From Cerrena zonata (lineage: Eukaryota; Basidiomycota; Agaricomycetes; Polyporales; Cerrenaceae), in NCBI GenBank assembly GCA_038087015.1, contig JASBNA010000084.1:62001-126000 (forward strand): DNA of 64,000 bases, in the 5' to 3' direction. The translations under genes were made by a program, and so were the position numbers. Below the pieces are notes generated by a model that worked only from the letters and a program-made list of their open reading frames with translations, was not told the origin of the DNA and did not search any database. Of this stretch, positions 33,711 to 46,995 are shown piece by piece (the stretch's first letter is position 1; each line of letters starts with the position of its first letter).

Positions 33711-36322
33711 CTACAGCTCCTGTTCCATGCTACGCCTCAAGTCTTTCATGGCCGACAGACGCAATTTGAGAGCACCGTGCCATTCTTTGGTTTTTCGAGG
33801 CGCCGCCTCTCCTTTGACGATAGCATCACGCCGTCGACGAAACCACTCTTCGCACTGTGTCGTCCAATGACCGCAGTTGAAACCGCTGGCATTCCATGTG
33901 CTCTGCTTCGGCCACCAAGAGACATCGGCAGTCTGCTCGCCTTTCCCTAGACCAACCGTCAACGGTCTTGACCAGGCTGAGGAATCGCAACCGAGGGCTA
34001 CTTACCAGTGAACACTTTGTATACCCCGACCACCGTCTCGGCGATGTCGAAAGGCAAGTCATCATACACCATTAAGGAACTTCCGAGGTAAGCCATCCTC
34101 AGGGATCCGACGTAGTCGATCGCCGTCACAGAGGTCACCTGATCCAGGTCGACATAGGATTCCAACGCTAACCGCCACAAGATACCACCAGCTCTCAGAG
34201 CAGCGGAAGCAACGGCCTTGTTCTCAAACAATTGCAATCGCCTATTGACGTACGACTGGTAATCCGCGACGGAAAAAGTCCACCGGTCCCAACGGTAGAT
34301 CGGATTTACCAGATGCGGTAACACTTCAGCAGGCGGGAGGGCTTCTTTCCAAAGCATCCTGAACGGTATGCCCCTCTCCAGAAAGGCTCTGCCCAGCTGG
34401 GCATTGCCCGGACCCCACCTTCTGCGCAATGTCTCCCTGAGCGACGTTCGAGTCTCCACCGCAATGACCCACCCGCTCATCGATGAATTCACGGTCTTGA
34501 TGGCGAAAAAGTGGGGAAGGCCTTCAACCGGGCTCGCTTTGCTCAGAGTAAATCCCCACAAGTTATGCTGGCGAATGAAATCTTCGTCAGGCACGTGACA
34601 GTCTGACAAAGCTACGTCGACCATCTCATTACGTTCAATTGTAGCAGCAAAGCGGATTAGAACGTCCACAACCGGTGCCGTCTGCCATTCAGTATACTTA
34701 ATGCATTCCTCCTGCACCATTCTACGCAACGCCTTCAGCACCGACAGTCTGGTTTCGGCGTCGAGCACTTCAGTACCCTCACGTGGAGAGTCCGGCCAGT
34801 TCAAACCGTATCGATATCGCAAAACATCCAGGAAGGGGTCCATTCGGGCAGATGAGAACCACAGAGCGCCAACCTCTCCTTGCTTGCCTTCGATGAGAGT
34901 ATCATGACATGACAGGTCGGAGTGATCACCAAGGGGGAACAATTCTTCACAGCCAGACAACGAAAGGCCTGCATGATCGTCCTCATGATCATGGTGTGGG
35001 TCTCGACAACCGACAATGGTGCAATCAACGCTTTCAAGTGGTGCGAAGTCTGCCACGCAATCCCACTCATCCGTCAATTCATCGTAGATCCGCTGGTTGC
35101 CTGTATATGAGCTCCACACCTCTTCCCTATCCGCTCTCGCTACCTTTCGACGCTCATACCACGGGTAGCATTCCAACTCAATCCACTCGTATACCCCTGA
35201 CTTGGCATACAAACGTTTTCCGCGCGCCCTCTTTTTTTCCACCTCCGATGCATCCGTGGGCGTAGAGATCTCCCGGCGATCGTGCACCATTTTTCGCTGT
35301 TGAAAAAATGCCGTCAGGGCATCCCTTGGAGGTGACTGAGGTGCCGCACTCTGTTCATCAGCAGTGTTTCGAGTGTTGTCCGTCGAGTCATCATAGGAGC
35401 CCTCGCCGGGTGCAGAAGAAGACGAACAGTTAGCCTCGTCGAAAGAGGCACGTGCCCGATCTATGCTCGCCTTTGAGGGGAACAACAACTGTCCCAGCTT
35501 GTAATGCAACCGGGAACCGTGTGGGAAACACAGCCAAAGCGGAACGCCTGCGACGCGTAGCACAGGGTACAATGTCCAAAAGCCCCATTCCACAGACATA
35601 TTTACTGCCATACCTCGCCGGGGGACCAAGGACGAGAACTCCGAGATGATGGGACTACTGGCAATTTTGTCCAACCAGAAAGGGGGGAATCTCGCTTTTG
35701 ACATTGCCAAAGTTTGAAACCAGGCGGGGGGAGATGCTTTCGCGACACGTCGAGAAGCTGCAACCGTGCATGATAGAAGGCAAAGCCAACCTAGAAATAT
35801 CTTTCGAGCACGATGGGCTGCTTTTCGAGCTGTCATTTCAGTGGGGTGCTTCTCAGCAAACCCGCAGCGTTGAGGGTAAGGGGGAAGGGTGGTCGCAAGG
35901 GGTACCAAGGGCAAAAACTTCTCCTTTAGCACATTATAGCTTAGCACAGTCAAGTACTGGAGTCGTTGCCAACTCTGGACAATGGAATCTGCCAAAGTGA
36001 ATCCTCCGTCGGGGGTGGAGACGATCGGTAAGTGATGGAATGGGATACTTAGTGGACTGAACAATGGATCGCGTACGAGAGACGGGTGTTCGGGCAACAT
36101 ACATAGATACCAAAATTTGTCGTGACCCCATTGACGGTGAGTGAGAAGTGCAAGATGAAATGGCTGATCTTGAGACATCATCAAGCCATTACCGGCAGGT
36201 AAATCCTTGTCCTTCGGATGATTCGATGCTACCACGCAGTTCTCCTTCCATACCACGTGGGAAAAATCCGAGTACCACTCAGGCTCGGCGTTCCTTTGGT
36301 GGAAGACGATGGAATCTGACAT
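33711..36322 (-). CDS. Large protein of an unnamed agaricomycete family
   Basis: The ATG at 36,322 (MSDSIVFHQRN) leads into a long exon ending near 34,010; an intron with GTAAGT at its start joins a last exon ending at 33,711. The protein has about 850 residues. Visible blocks: DSIVQSWQRLQYLTVLSY, a KAAHRARKIFLGWLCLLSC helix, WGFWTLYPVLRVAGVPLW, an RDALTAFFQQRKMVHDRRE segment, VYEWIELECYPWYER, QRIYDELTDEWDC, and a C-terminal WGFTLSKASPVEGLPHFF. I know this arrangement from many unnamed, expanded mushroom proteins but not a function. It stands next to Helitron genes, and whether it belongs to the element is open. No transposase or helicase motif is seen. Confidence 0.7.
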
Positions 36323-36699
36323 AAGTGAGGGGAAGGAACGGGTCGACGAACGATGATGTCGGTGTAGCAACAGAGATGAAGGGCTCGTCACGCGCGGAGA
36401 CTTCAGCGCCGGCGAGCGATTTCAAATATAGTACTGAGAAATGGCCTGAGGAATAACCGGGCTCCATGGTATGATTACGTAATAAGTTGATACCCATCAA
36501 TGGGCTACATTGCAAACATAATCACATTAACAGGGTGAGGGGAAAAGCCTCGAATACGACAAACAATACAGTAGTGATACACAATAAGGGCCGACGAACG
36601 AGAGGTAGGAATGTGACGAACGGTAGGGCGAGATTAATACGCGCAAGGTGTCGCTGTTTGATTATTAAAGTCATATCGAGACTTCTACTATGCTCGGTG
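36323..36699. other. Short intergenic gap
   Basis: AT-rich 5' flank of the large gene and 3' flank of the next gene. No coding signal. Confidence 0.45.
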
Positions 36700-38217
36700 T
36701 TAGGTACGAGGAACAGTTTTCACCAAGGATATACTGGCAAGCTCCAAACTAATTCGGTAAGCAACAGACGACCAGTCTTCCTTGTAACGCTGAACCTTGA
36801 CTACATCCTCATGGTGCTGGTAGCGCGTGATGTAAGCCTCAACGAAAATGATGTCGTTTCGGTTCAGATCGTTGGCGCCTAGAGTAGCCATACCTTCCTT
36901 GGCTCGAAATTCCACCCTGGCATCATAGATCGCTTTCATGGTTTGTCCCTGCCAGTTTTCGTTAGAAAATGACCCATAAAGAATGCATAAGGCTTACCTT
37001 GTCGGGTATTAACTGAGACATCCAGATGCCTCTCTCCCATGTGTTCGAAGTGGTTGCTATACATATATCAGCTAGATATCTTCACCAGGAACCAGAATGA
37101 CCCTCACCTGCACCGGATGTAGCGAATGAGGTCAGCAACTCATCAAGTCGCATTGCATCACTCTCTACCAGAGGCAGCATACTGAGCAATGCACGGCTCC
37201 CGTAGGGGCTCACCTTCTCGTCGAGCTTGAGTAACTCTCCGAGGATGTACACCTTGACCTTCGTGTGACCCTCAGTGATGAACGATCTACGATCATCATT
37301 TCCACGAGCGGGAGCACCCCAGGATAGTCGTTCTGGCAATGCCCCGACAGCGTAGCTCGCCAACGACGCGTCGCTGAAAAGTCGCAAGTTATCGAAGGAC
37401 TCTATATCGGCGGCATCGAAGTAAGATCGAGTGTCAAGAGACATGGGCTCGACGGGCTGGCAGAGACAGAAAGAGTTAGTCCAAATCGAAAGCCAGTTAG
37501 AAAAGACAACATACCCGAATGGGCAGAGTCGTGGCGGGGCGATGCAGGGAGACTTTGTTAGAAAAGACGGCCGACCTGACAGGACTAGCCCCGGCAGAGG
37601 ATGGTGTACTTCCACCAGCCGACGACCTGCGAAGTGGAGAAGACTGAATACCGGCGGTATGAGCAATCGTCCCCGGCGGAGTAGACGGCATGGTTAATTG
37701 AGTGTCAGCCGATCCTCCCGCCACCGTGGGGGAAGATGAACTACCGTGCACCGTGCTGGTGACACTGTTGAGGTCTGCCTGCAGTTTGGGGGCCGCCACT
37801 TTGGGGACAGAGGGCGCCGCGGAATCTGAGGGACCAACGGTGGCGGGGTCGGTGGCTGACGGAGTGTCCACCGAAGTGGTAGAGAGACCATCCCCACCAG
37901 CGGCACCATCTCCAGCTACGGGGGGGGTTATCCTCGCAGACACTGCACTGCTGAGAGAATTGGGCATGCCAGTGGAGGCGGGTGTATTCTCAAGCCCCGT
38001 CGAGGAGACGTTTGGTTCAGCTGCGGGGGTAGAGGAGCCTTCGGCGCCATCGGTGACGTTGGCGGGCGAGGTAGTAGTTTTGGCGGCGCGACTGAGTACT
38101 GTGTTAAAGACGCAACAACGATGGGGATGAGGATACATACCGCGCCTTTTTCGCCGGCGACACCTCCTTTTCGTTGTCGGCGTCGGGGCGTTCATGCCTA
38201 GGCGTCGTACGTGTCAT
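36700..38217 (-). CDS. Ser/Thr/Pro-rich protein with conserved C-terminal domain
   Basis: The start is the ATG at 38,217 (MTRTTPRHERPDADNEKE). Five exons join by short introns, the joins giving KARRAAKTTT, PIRPVEPM, SGATTSNTW and PDKGQTMKAI. The first third is low-complexity Ser/Thr/Pro/Ala. The folded part includes SFDNLRLFSDASLASY, WGAPARGNDDRRS, KVYILGELLKLDEK and ends with LNRNDIIFVEAYITRY plus YRISLELASISLV. The ending strands resemble an OB-like fold, and the layout is shared with other unnamed mushroom proteins. The gene is packed between the large gene and the divergent 38,701 gene beside the Helitron. A single-strand DNA-binding role would fit but is only a guess. Confidence 0.65.
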
Positions 38218-38700
38218 GGCTGTTGAATCACGCGTTACGATAGACGGTAGAGAGGCAGGGGTGAGGATGACAAAAATGAGAGGGATGGGAACGTTGTTGG
38301 CGAAGGCAGAGGCCTTTTAACCCTCAAGTAGCCCTACACAGCCGTTATGACCGACATCAGTACGCCGAAGAATGTAGCCCTACGGCTGAGAGTGAACAAA
38401 TGCGACATTTGCAGAGCGAGAAGGCCAATGCGTGCCCCTATGAACCAGCCAACACCCAATAGAGCGCCGCAGAACGAGCGGCCCACACGATGAACCCCCC
38501 GGTCCACCCCCAGCAAGCCGTCGACGTCAGTCCATGACGTAGATCGATGTCGGTGATAAAGTCAACCCCATAAGCAAGCACAAGCATGGCTGACCGCCCG
38601 CCAGCATCTGATAAGAGGCGAAACTCGATGACATTCGCCCACTTCCACAACTCTGCAGACCACCGTCAGCATCATCGTTAACATCTACACCGTGTTTACC
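38218..38700. promoter_or_regulatory. Divergent promoter region
   Basis: About 480 bp separate the ATGs of the minus gene at 38,217 and the plus gene at 38,701. Both must start here. No coding sequence is supported. Confidence 0.4.
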
Positions 38701-39790
38701 ATGGCTCACCTCCGCGCAGAAGTCAGCAATGAAGAGCAAATGCAGGTGGGCGACAACCCGAAGCGCGTCCCAATCCTCATCCGCGAGTTATGGCCAGAGA
38801 ATATGCCTTACTACAAAGGCCAACCACTCAAAGTGAGCGATGTCAACCCCAACGACCTCATTCCCACCAAGTCAGAAGCCCTCTATGACTGGGCGAGAGT
38901 CGTCAACAATCCCAATCCTATGGACAGGACTCGCAGCCGGGCTTTCATCCTCGTGAACCCATCTAGACCCGGAGTGTTGGAAAAAGTAGCGATCAAGGTG
39001 CAAGGATTTGTGCAAGCGCAGGGCATTTCGTTGGAGACGTTGGGGAACTGGAACGGCAGGTGAGTATTGCGGTCACACCACGACAAACAATCATTAACAC
39101 ACTGGCTGCAGTGTCGAGACAGCGTTGGCTGCGCGTCAGACGTTGTCTCTCCACGGAGGACCGTATCCCGACATTTTCCAAAAGCAGCAACGGGCGTTGA
39201 GAGCCCTGGTCAACCATGCATCTATGCATGTTGGGGCCCCAACTTCGTTCAGGGTCCCGGACGACCGTCTTGAACTGGAACGGCCGGTCTTCACACGTGT
39301 AAGTCTCCTCCTGTCAAATCATTCAGTCACTAATGCCCTAAAGACAGGCAAAGGGATGCAAGAAGCCCAGACTCACTCTCTCGAATGCCGATGACCCCAT
39401 GCACCACGCTGAAATGATCAAGGACCAATGGATCATTACGGAGCGACTCGCCATAGGCCGTCGATTGGAAGATTCCAACCAGATCGTAGCTGCGAACCCG
39501 TTTGCCATCCGGGCCGGCGACTTCGTAGAGGCCACCATCACCCTCGACATAAGCGTTCGAGGAGCCCAACCAAGGAGGGGCTACATCCGATTTTGGTTAT
39601 CCCGCGTAGCGAGGATATGCAAGAAGGAACTGGTTCCAAAGGACGTGATGGTCAGTACAGCCAGAGATACAGTCATCATAAACACTGACGATTTGATATC
39701 CAGGCCCCGAAACAACCTGTTTCGTCACCTATCCAACCAGAGTTAGCCACCAATGGTGATGACGTCCAGTGGCCGGCGGAAACTAATTGA
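38701..39790 (+). CDS. Unknown protein convergent with the Helitron gene
   Basis: The ATG at 38,701 (MAHLRAEVSNEEQ) begins four exons joined in frame, giving WNGSVETALAA, FTRAKGCKK and KDVMAPKQP at the joins. The stop at 39,788-39,790 is 13 bases from the stop of the Helitron gene on the other strand. The protein of about 300 residues has RVPILIRELWPENMPYY, RSRAFILVNPSRPGVLEK and a C-terminal AIRAGDFVEATITLDI plus IRFWLSRVARICK, again an OB-like strand pattern. The tight tail-to-tail packing suggests that it moves with the Helitron. Function is unknown; DNA binding is an inference. Confidence 0.65.
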
Positions 39791-39803
39791 CCGTTGGATG
39801 ACA

Positions 39804-42800
39804 TTATGTACGACGATAGAGAACCAGGCAAGCCCTGCGATCACCAGCCCTTTGTAGATTAGACAGAGAGTTGAGGGAATTGGCATCAAATCTGCACACT
39901 CTGCCCGTATCCGCACCGTCATGATACCAGACAGTGCCGTCGGAGGCGACGAAACGTGCGGTATAGTGATTCCCACCAAAGTAAATAATCCCCTGCAAGT
40001 GCCAAGTCCGATCGCTGTCATCCATTCTCAATACGAACTTCGGTTCGATCTGAATGTCGGGGGACACCTCCCACGGTATCTCCATCGCGAGCAGAGAAGG
40101 TACACTTTGGCACGTGATGTTCCATGTCAGGTTGGGCAGACAGCACGATCCGCAGAACTCATCTAGGTTATTCTGGGTGAATGCTTTGCTAAACAAGGTA
40201 GAAACGGTGGTGGGCAAGGTTGAGTGAGGCAGAAAGTCAAATGCGCGCCAGACGAGACTCTTGATTGGTTTATTTGGTGTGAGTAAAGGAGGACAGACCC
40301 GGCAAAACTCATGCCGGGTAGCGTAAGGGTCTGAAAGTGCTGTCAACCGATTGGCAAGCTCATAGAGCTCGGTCGGAGTAGCACCCCGCCGAGGAAACAT
40401 TTCAAGATCAATGTCACTCAGCAGATCGCGGACGGCATTGCGAGCTCGCTCGAGGGGTGCCGAATTTGTAGAGAAGGGACCTGCTGTGGGAGAACGGTTG
40501 ATTTCCGCATAGAAGTAATCGAACACGGGATTGTGTCCCGCGACGTCCTTCCACATGGTGGGGAAGCAGCGATGACCGTTGACGAGCACCGTTAGAAGCG
40601 AATCGTAGGCACAACTGTAGTCGATGGAGTCCCATATCAAGCCCTCAAACGGCTCCAATGGTCCATCTTGGATGAGAGTAGCTTCGGAAGCGGCCCTGAG
40701 ACGCACAGATGGAGGAAAGGTCGAGGTAGAGGACCCATCGTCATCACGGGCGCGCTTGTGAGGAGAGTCTTCAGGTTCCAAATCCGACGAGTGTGAGGGC
40801 TTGTAATGGTGCCCACGAATGGAGCGGAAGGCAGCCAGGACATCGCCACGCAAACGACCCCTGACATCCAGCTGGAGAGACCCTTCATATCTTAAACGCG
40901 AAATGTCGTCCAGTAGTTCCAGTTGGTATAATTCCGATCGTAAATCCCCGGTTAAACCCCCTCTGAAGAGGTCATCGGAGAAGGGATGCAAAAGCAGAAG
41001 ACCTTCTAAGGAAGATCCCCGTGATAAGCAGGTGTAGGCAGACTGATGATTTTTGCAGTGACGAAGATCAACGCTGTTGAATGGGCGGGTGCGGCCTTGA
41101 GATCCATAATCGGTCATGGCAAAATTGGGCAGAACAGGCACCTGCATCCGTGAAATTGATACCGTGGTAGAGTTGGGGAGTTGTATCCTAACCGTCTCCC
41201 TTCTTGAAGCGATAGGCACCACGTTGAGAGGCAGGTGCTTGATCTGGACGTCTGAGGCGGGATTGACCAGTTTTACATATACCACATCCAGGGTCAATTT
41301 ACCGGACGCATGAGCGTTGTGCTTCCAACCAACAACGATGGCTTCCGCTCCGTTGGTGATGCACAACTCGGTAGCGTCGTTGTTTTTGATCATCACCGGC
41401 ATACCGATGCAAAGGTTCAAAACCCCGCATGAATGCCGTTCAACCAAACATGGAGGTACACGCCATAGCATCTCTTGAACTTCGGGAGCAATGAACGGAC
41501 TGTTCCCAAGGGATCGAGATTTCTTGAGAGTGGTAGGGGTCCATTTGTCGCGTGAGTAGAAGGCCACAAGAGTTTGCCCGGTAGCCACGGCGAACCTAGC
41601 AGACTGAAATTCGTTGATGGCATCGCGATGTGCATTCCATGGAGTGATGATAGACACATCCCGGAACTGTGGATCGACAAGCCTCGGCGCGTTATCAGAA
41701 GCCCCCACCACGCGAGAACGAAGTAAAGCCATGTCAGCGTCGGTGCACGATCTGAAACGAAGTCTACCTAAAGCAGCTCTAAATTGTTGGTCTGGGATAG
41801 AGAGTCCCCGCTGGCGCATGTTTTCTCGCAAGATGACGACAGTAGTGAATTGATGCCAAACACAGCTGCCCAGGGCGTTGTGTTGTCCTAGATTGGACAT
41901 GCTAGACAAACCGGATTTGGAGTACAGTGCACTTCCAGAGGTCGCCACGGGGGGCAGTTGACAGAAGTCGCCGGCCAGGACAACATGTTTGCCACCGAAT
42001 GCGTCGCTGTTTCCTAAAGCGTTAGAGAGCTGTGCACTGATCTGCTGCAAGTCAGTATTAGAGATCATGGAAACTTCATCAAAAAAGAGCACATCGACGC
42101 CGCGAAGACTAGAACGAAGTTCATCCCTGGCTTTCTGTCCCAGCTGGCGACTCCCTCGCTGCAGCTTGAGCGCGGTATGATAGGTGGAGCCGTTAATGAG
42201 GCACGCGGCTGCGCCGGTAGGGGCCATCAAGAGCATTCTATTTCTTTCCCCCCTCTGGGTGAAAAAAGCAGTGAGAGCCTTTATCACCTGTGATTTACCC
42301 GTACCTCCCATACCACCTAGGTACATCAGCAACGCATGGGGCGCAGGAGAGATAACCGAGCTGGTGATCGTTACAAAAGCACGAACCTGAGCAGTGTTGA
42401 GAGTGAAATGAGCGCATATCTCCTTCAAAAGGGGCGACACGTTGTAGCCGGCGAAGAGACCTTGACCGGCACCCTCAAGGTAAGAGGTATGAATGAAGGA
42501 CGTACACTGATCCGGTGAAATTATGCACACTTGATTTTCTGCATGCGGAGTACGGGGACAGTCAGTGGGCAAGATGCCCTGTCCAGAATCAGCGGTGCGA
42601 GCGAGAACACGTCTAGCCTTCTCTGCAGATACAATCTTCGACCACTGCAGAGCGTTAAAGTCCGGCACATCATCCAAGGCGAGAGTGTCGGGAGGCAGAT
42701 AAGGTACCGCAGAGGGGTGTACAGTCGCGAGCTGCATGTGAGCACGCATGACATCCATTTCAAGTCGCACCGTGGCCGTCCTACCCTTTGGAGCAAGGAG

Positions 42801-45800
42801 ATCTTCATATTCCGTAGAATTAATTCCAGTAGGATCCACCAGTAAGTCTTGTGTACGCTCCACGTCCAGCGCATCTAGAGTGGACGCTGAAAACATTTGC
42901 AGCGTGTCACCTTCCTGTCCCTTTCGACGCTGAGCGGAGTAATTATCCCTCTCATCGTAGCACTCGTAGAGATAATTAATTCGGCGAATGAAAGCACTTG
43001 ACCCATCGGCGAACGCCGTGGCGTGGAACGCTTCAGCCCAACTCTGCCCATCATTCTTCAGCTCTCGAGCAGTTCTCCAACCTCCAGGACGAAACAAGGT
43101 CAGCATGGTTGCGCAATAAATGTCGGTTTCCCCAGCTTGTCGGGGTAATTTCCCTCCCACGAAATCGAGGACCAATTTGGAAACGTCAGTTGTGTATGAC
43201 ACCCGGTGGCTGCTGGAGTTGGGATGTTCAGCTTGCAAACGAAATTTCTGAGTGGGGGCGCTGTGAGCATGGTGATCGCCGACGTCCTCGTGCTCGTTCG
43301 CGTCGTCGTCATGTCCCACAAGGTGCCCTCCAAACGGATCCTCAGGATCGACCACGTTATCATCGGCTCGAGACTGTCTCTTTGTGCGGTCTTTTTCAAC
43401 ACTGCAGTGCAACATGTAGTCATACAAACACCAATGCTCAAACTGAGCTGGGCGAAAAATGTAATCGTGTACTTTAGAGTGAGCGACAACGCAATTGTCG
43501 TCATCGACGGCTATACGTACTGTATCTCGATTGGTTGAATGATCGCCGCTAAGGCCCATGTCCCATACGTCCGCAACAAAGCGCAAATAGGGATACCAAA
43601 AGAACAGTTTAAACGAGTGGCTGGTGTAATGGTCGGGGAAGCCAAGCAATGACGCACACAGCATTGGTCCCCCCGTCTCCATCTTGGCATTTAAGGCATT
43701 CACCACCTTGGTCAGTAGCCTTCGCGCAGCCACTTTTTTCTCATCCTGTTCGTTCACCAAATCGGGATTTTTTTCCATAACCGCTCGGATCACTCCGAAG
43801 AGGGTGTAGGTCTTCAACTGACACTTAGTGACGTAGTCGGTGACGTAGGCGATGATGGCCCGGACCTGAGTACCAGACAGCAAACACGCCGTATCAGAAT
43901 TACAACGAAGCAAATAAGCAAGATCTCTGGTGAATGTGTTCAACCATTCCTCTTTATGAACGAGTCGAAGAGCGCCGATGTCGTCGAACGTTGACTTCTC
44001 ACAAATTTCTCGCGGAAAGCGACCACGGCAATCACCTGTCACGGGGCGTTTGCAATGGGGCCCGCAGCGATGAACGTATGCCTTTATCAAGATAGCATCG
44101 GTAGTGGCAGTCACCTGTCGCAGGTAGTCCATGAATACCTCGGGGTCCACGCCTACGGGAGGAGGTGCTTTAGGCAGCTCCATCGTCGGGTCATTGGCAG
44201 AAGTAGGAATGTTGGCATTCGCATCCCCAAAAGCGTCCCCCATCGGACCACTGGACAATTCTGAAGAACAGCAAGACTCCAGCCAACGTATGATTTCTTG
44301 TTGAAAATCTGAGTCCTGTGAGCAACGATCGCGCAATTCCTGCGGTGAAAGAGAATGCTCAATCCATAGAAGGAGGTGGAGATGCAGCGTCAGCCGACCC
44401 TGTGATTCAACGGTCCCGTAATAGCCAGAAGTAGGCCCAAACAAGCCATCAGTGCCGGTATCCCACCGCAAAACATATTTAATGAACAGGGTTACCACGA
44501 GGTGAAAGAAGCGAGCGCAGGCCACAGGGTTCCGGGCCACCATTCGCAACCGTTCAGCTGCATCGGGCAGTTCCGGATTAGACGAGAAGAGGTCAATCTT
44601 CTTACCAGCTAGGTACATACAAATAGGACTCTTTGAATCCGCGGGTGAAAACGTAATAAAAAAAACGGGCGTCCCCAAACGGTAAATGAGGGATTGGATT
44701 TGATTTCGTTGGCGGCGTTTGCCTGTGGTTGAGTTAGGTACATGTCCACCGACATGATCGATGAAGTGTAAAACTTCGAAGCACTGACGTTCTGCTTCGT
44801 TAATGGGCTTAACAAAGCTGTCTTCCTCTCCGCGACGGGACAATTCTGCCAAGACATCGAGATCCAGAGATTGGATTTTTTCCGCCACCTGGGGAAAGTT
44901 CTTACGTTCCGTGAGCAAATAACCTCCAAGTGAAGCACCGCGAATTTGTGCGTGACTGAACAAAATGAAGGGAAAAAATTCATCTTCTTGAAATCGGCGA
45001 TCGTGGTACATTAGCAAATGCTGGAGATGTTGTTCACGACCGAGCCTCGTTTTGATAGCGGCATTTTCAAAGCCACCCAACCCGTAGGGAAACAACCAGG
45101 GAAACATTCCGGGAAATAACAACGGATTGTGGTAAATAGATTCCGGATCCTCAGCGCGCCCGTACGCGAGAATGTCACGACCACTAGATAGATGATGCAA
45201 AGACGCGGCGATACGCCCTTCACGGGATAAATTTTGGTATTTCTCAGATGTCAGAGCATGAACAGCGAAAGAGCACGGCCCGGTCTCCGTTCCGCGCTCC
45301 TCACTGTCATGATTGAGAGGCAATGTTTCAGGCGCATTGACAGGTTCTTTACTATCGATCGAACGATAAACGACAGAGACAGGAGGATCGCCATCAACGT
45401 ACAAGTCGAGGTTATCACGGGACAATTCAATATCGTGGTAATCTTTATGGTTGAGTTTGAGCCACATTAAGGCGTCTCACACGACCTGCTTACGAATGAT
45501 CAAGGGAGTACGTCTCATGTCGTCCGCAGTAGGTGCGGACGAACCTGTGAACAGCACGACCAGGCACGATTCGAGATCGGAGGGGGGAGGTGGTAAAATG
45601 GCATGAAATTTAGCAACGGGTTGCGCGAATGTGACGGCGTTAGCAGACATTCGACGCTGCCCCATAAGAACAGAAACAACGAAGGTGTTGTGCCGGAAAC
45701 GAGCGACCATCAACTTTTCACAATAGTTTAGGGCGAGAAGTTCGGGTGGGATCTCTCCAACCCACAAGCCATTGGCCAGAGATCGAGAAGGCAATTTGTC

Positions 45801-46565
45801 TTTCTTCAACTCAGAGAGGCAGGAAGAGCAAACGTCAGCCACTCGTAGGTCTTGCTCAATGCGTAAACCAGCGTGCTCGAGAATGGGTGAGTGTAACGAT
45901 TGGGCAGTCGTATTCTGAGAGGTTCGAGGCAATACTGCCACGGAGGCGTCGAGGCGAGCCAGAGGTTTAAAAATGTCATCACACACATTAAGAGCAGAAG
46001 TATCTGATCTTTTAACAAGTTCGGCACACACAGCGCAAGGAACTTCCGCCAAAGATGCTTCACTAAGTTGTGCGGTAAAATCGCGCAACATTTGAGCTCG
46101 AGCCTCCAACGTCATGGGAGGAGGGGGAAAAGTAGAAGAACTCGGATAAACGAATTCACGATACTCAGCCGGTAACTCACTAGGTAGAGGAACAAAGTTG
46201 GGACGGCCAAAAGGATTCACGGCGCTAAACGCAGGGCGTTGAAATACGGCGACTTTTCGTTTGCACTGGGAAGAGCAGACATGATTTTGGAGTTGATCAC
46301 GATAGTCATCGGGATTGAGCAGTCCACGTCTGAGTTTAATTCTGTGGTGAGCTAACAGTTTGCGAAACTCGGCAATAATGACATAACGAGATAGAAATTC
46401 AAGCGGAACCGCAAGGGCGACGTCTGGAGGGGAGGGGAGATCCTGTAGCGCGAATGAACCACGGTATAGGAGGCGGTCGCCTGTAAAGAGACCATCCAAA
46501 GAGCCTGAAACACAGTGGAACTGCCGAAACTCATGTACAGGCACATAGCGTGAGCGAGGAGCCAT
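39804..46565 (-). CDS. Helitron Rep/PIF1 helicase with C-terminal USP-like domain, split by TGA
   Basis: The frame runs from the ATG at 46,565 (MAPRSRYVPVHEF) to the stop at 39,804, with one in-frame TGA at 45,477-45,479. The front has a DUF6570-like cysteine region (PCAVCAEL, CSSCLSELKKDKLP). After the TGA come the Rep endonuclease with HLHLLLW (residues about 362-368 counted from the ATG at 45,467) and the two-tyrosine motif YVTDYVTK (about 541), then a PIF1-like helicase with GGTGKS (about 1054), FFDEVSM and GDFCQLPP. The tail from about 1612 has DYSCAYDSLL, paired FCRVC and FCGSC, and GNHYTARF, matching a USP-type cysteine protease with a zinc site. Rep and helicase drive rolling-circle transposition. 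The TGA may be a mutation, or be read through. Confidence 0.88.
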
Positions 46566-46667
46566 CTGCAAAGCAGAAATCACAAAGAGAGGGACGATAC
46601 AGCGCCGCTCAATTACACACAGGGAGCAAAAAGCAACCAATTCCATTGACAGACATTGGAAAAGAGA

Positions 46668-46677
46668 CTATATATAC
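46668..46677 (-). promoter_or_regulatory. TATA box upstream of the Helitron Rep gene
   Basis: GTATATATAG on the minus strand lies about 100 bases before the ATG at 46,565. Confidence 0.45.
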
Positions 46678-46995
46678 AAAGTGGACGCGGACAAATAATT
46701 GAAAATGCAGCGGACGAGTTAAGCGGCACAGCGGATGCGGGTTATGTGCATCCGCTGGAATGTAGACGAGAACGGTAGAGGCTGTGATGAAAGGAGGGTG
46801 AGCGGAAGCAAGTAACGGAAAGTCACGAACGTACAGAGGATACAACGAGCAGCATCTAGATCCGCCTATTAGCCATCCGGAACACAGGGAATTGCGAGGA
46901 ACACCAAAAGACACCCGTTGAGTGCTACAAGGGGTATACAGCAGTCTACGCTACGTTAAGGCACGCATGCCAAGCGCCGCGCTGGACCGCAAGTA

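Noticed and set aside
37431..38130. Long plus-strand open frames over the Ser/Thr/Pro-rich gene
   Set aside because: They mirror the low-complexity exon of the minus-strand gene and have no splice logic.
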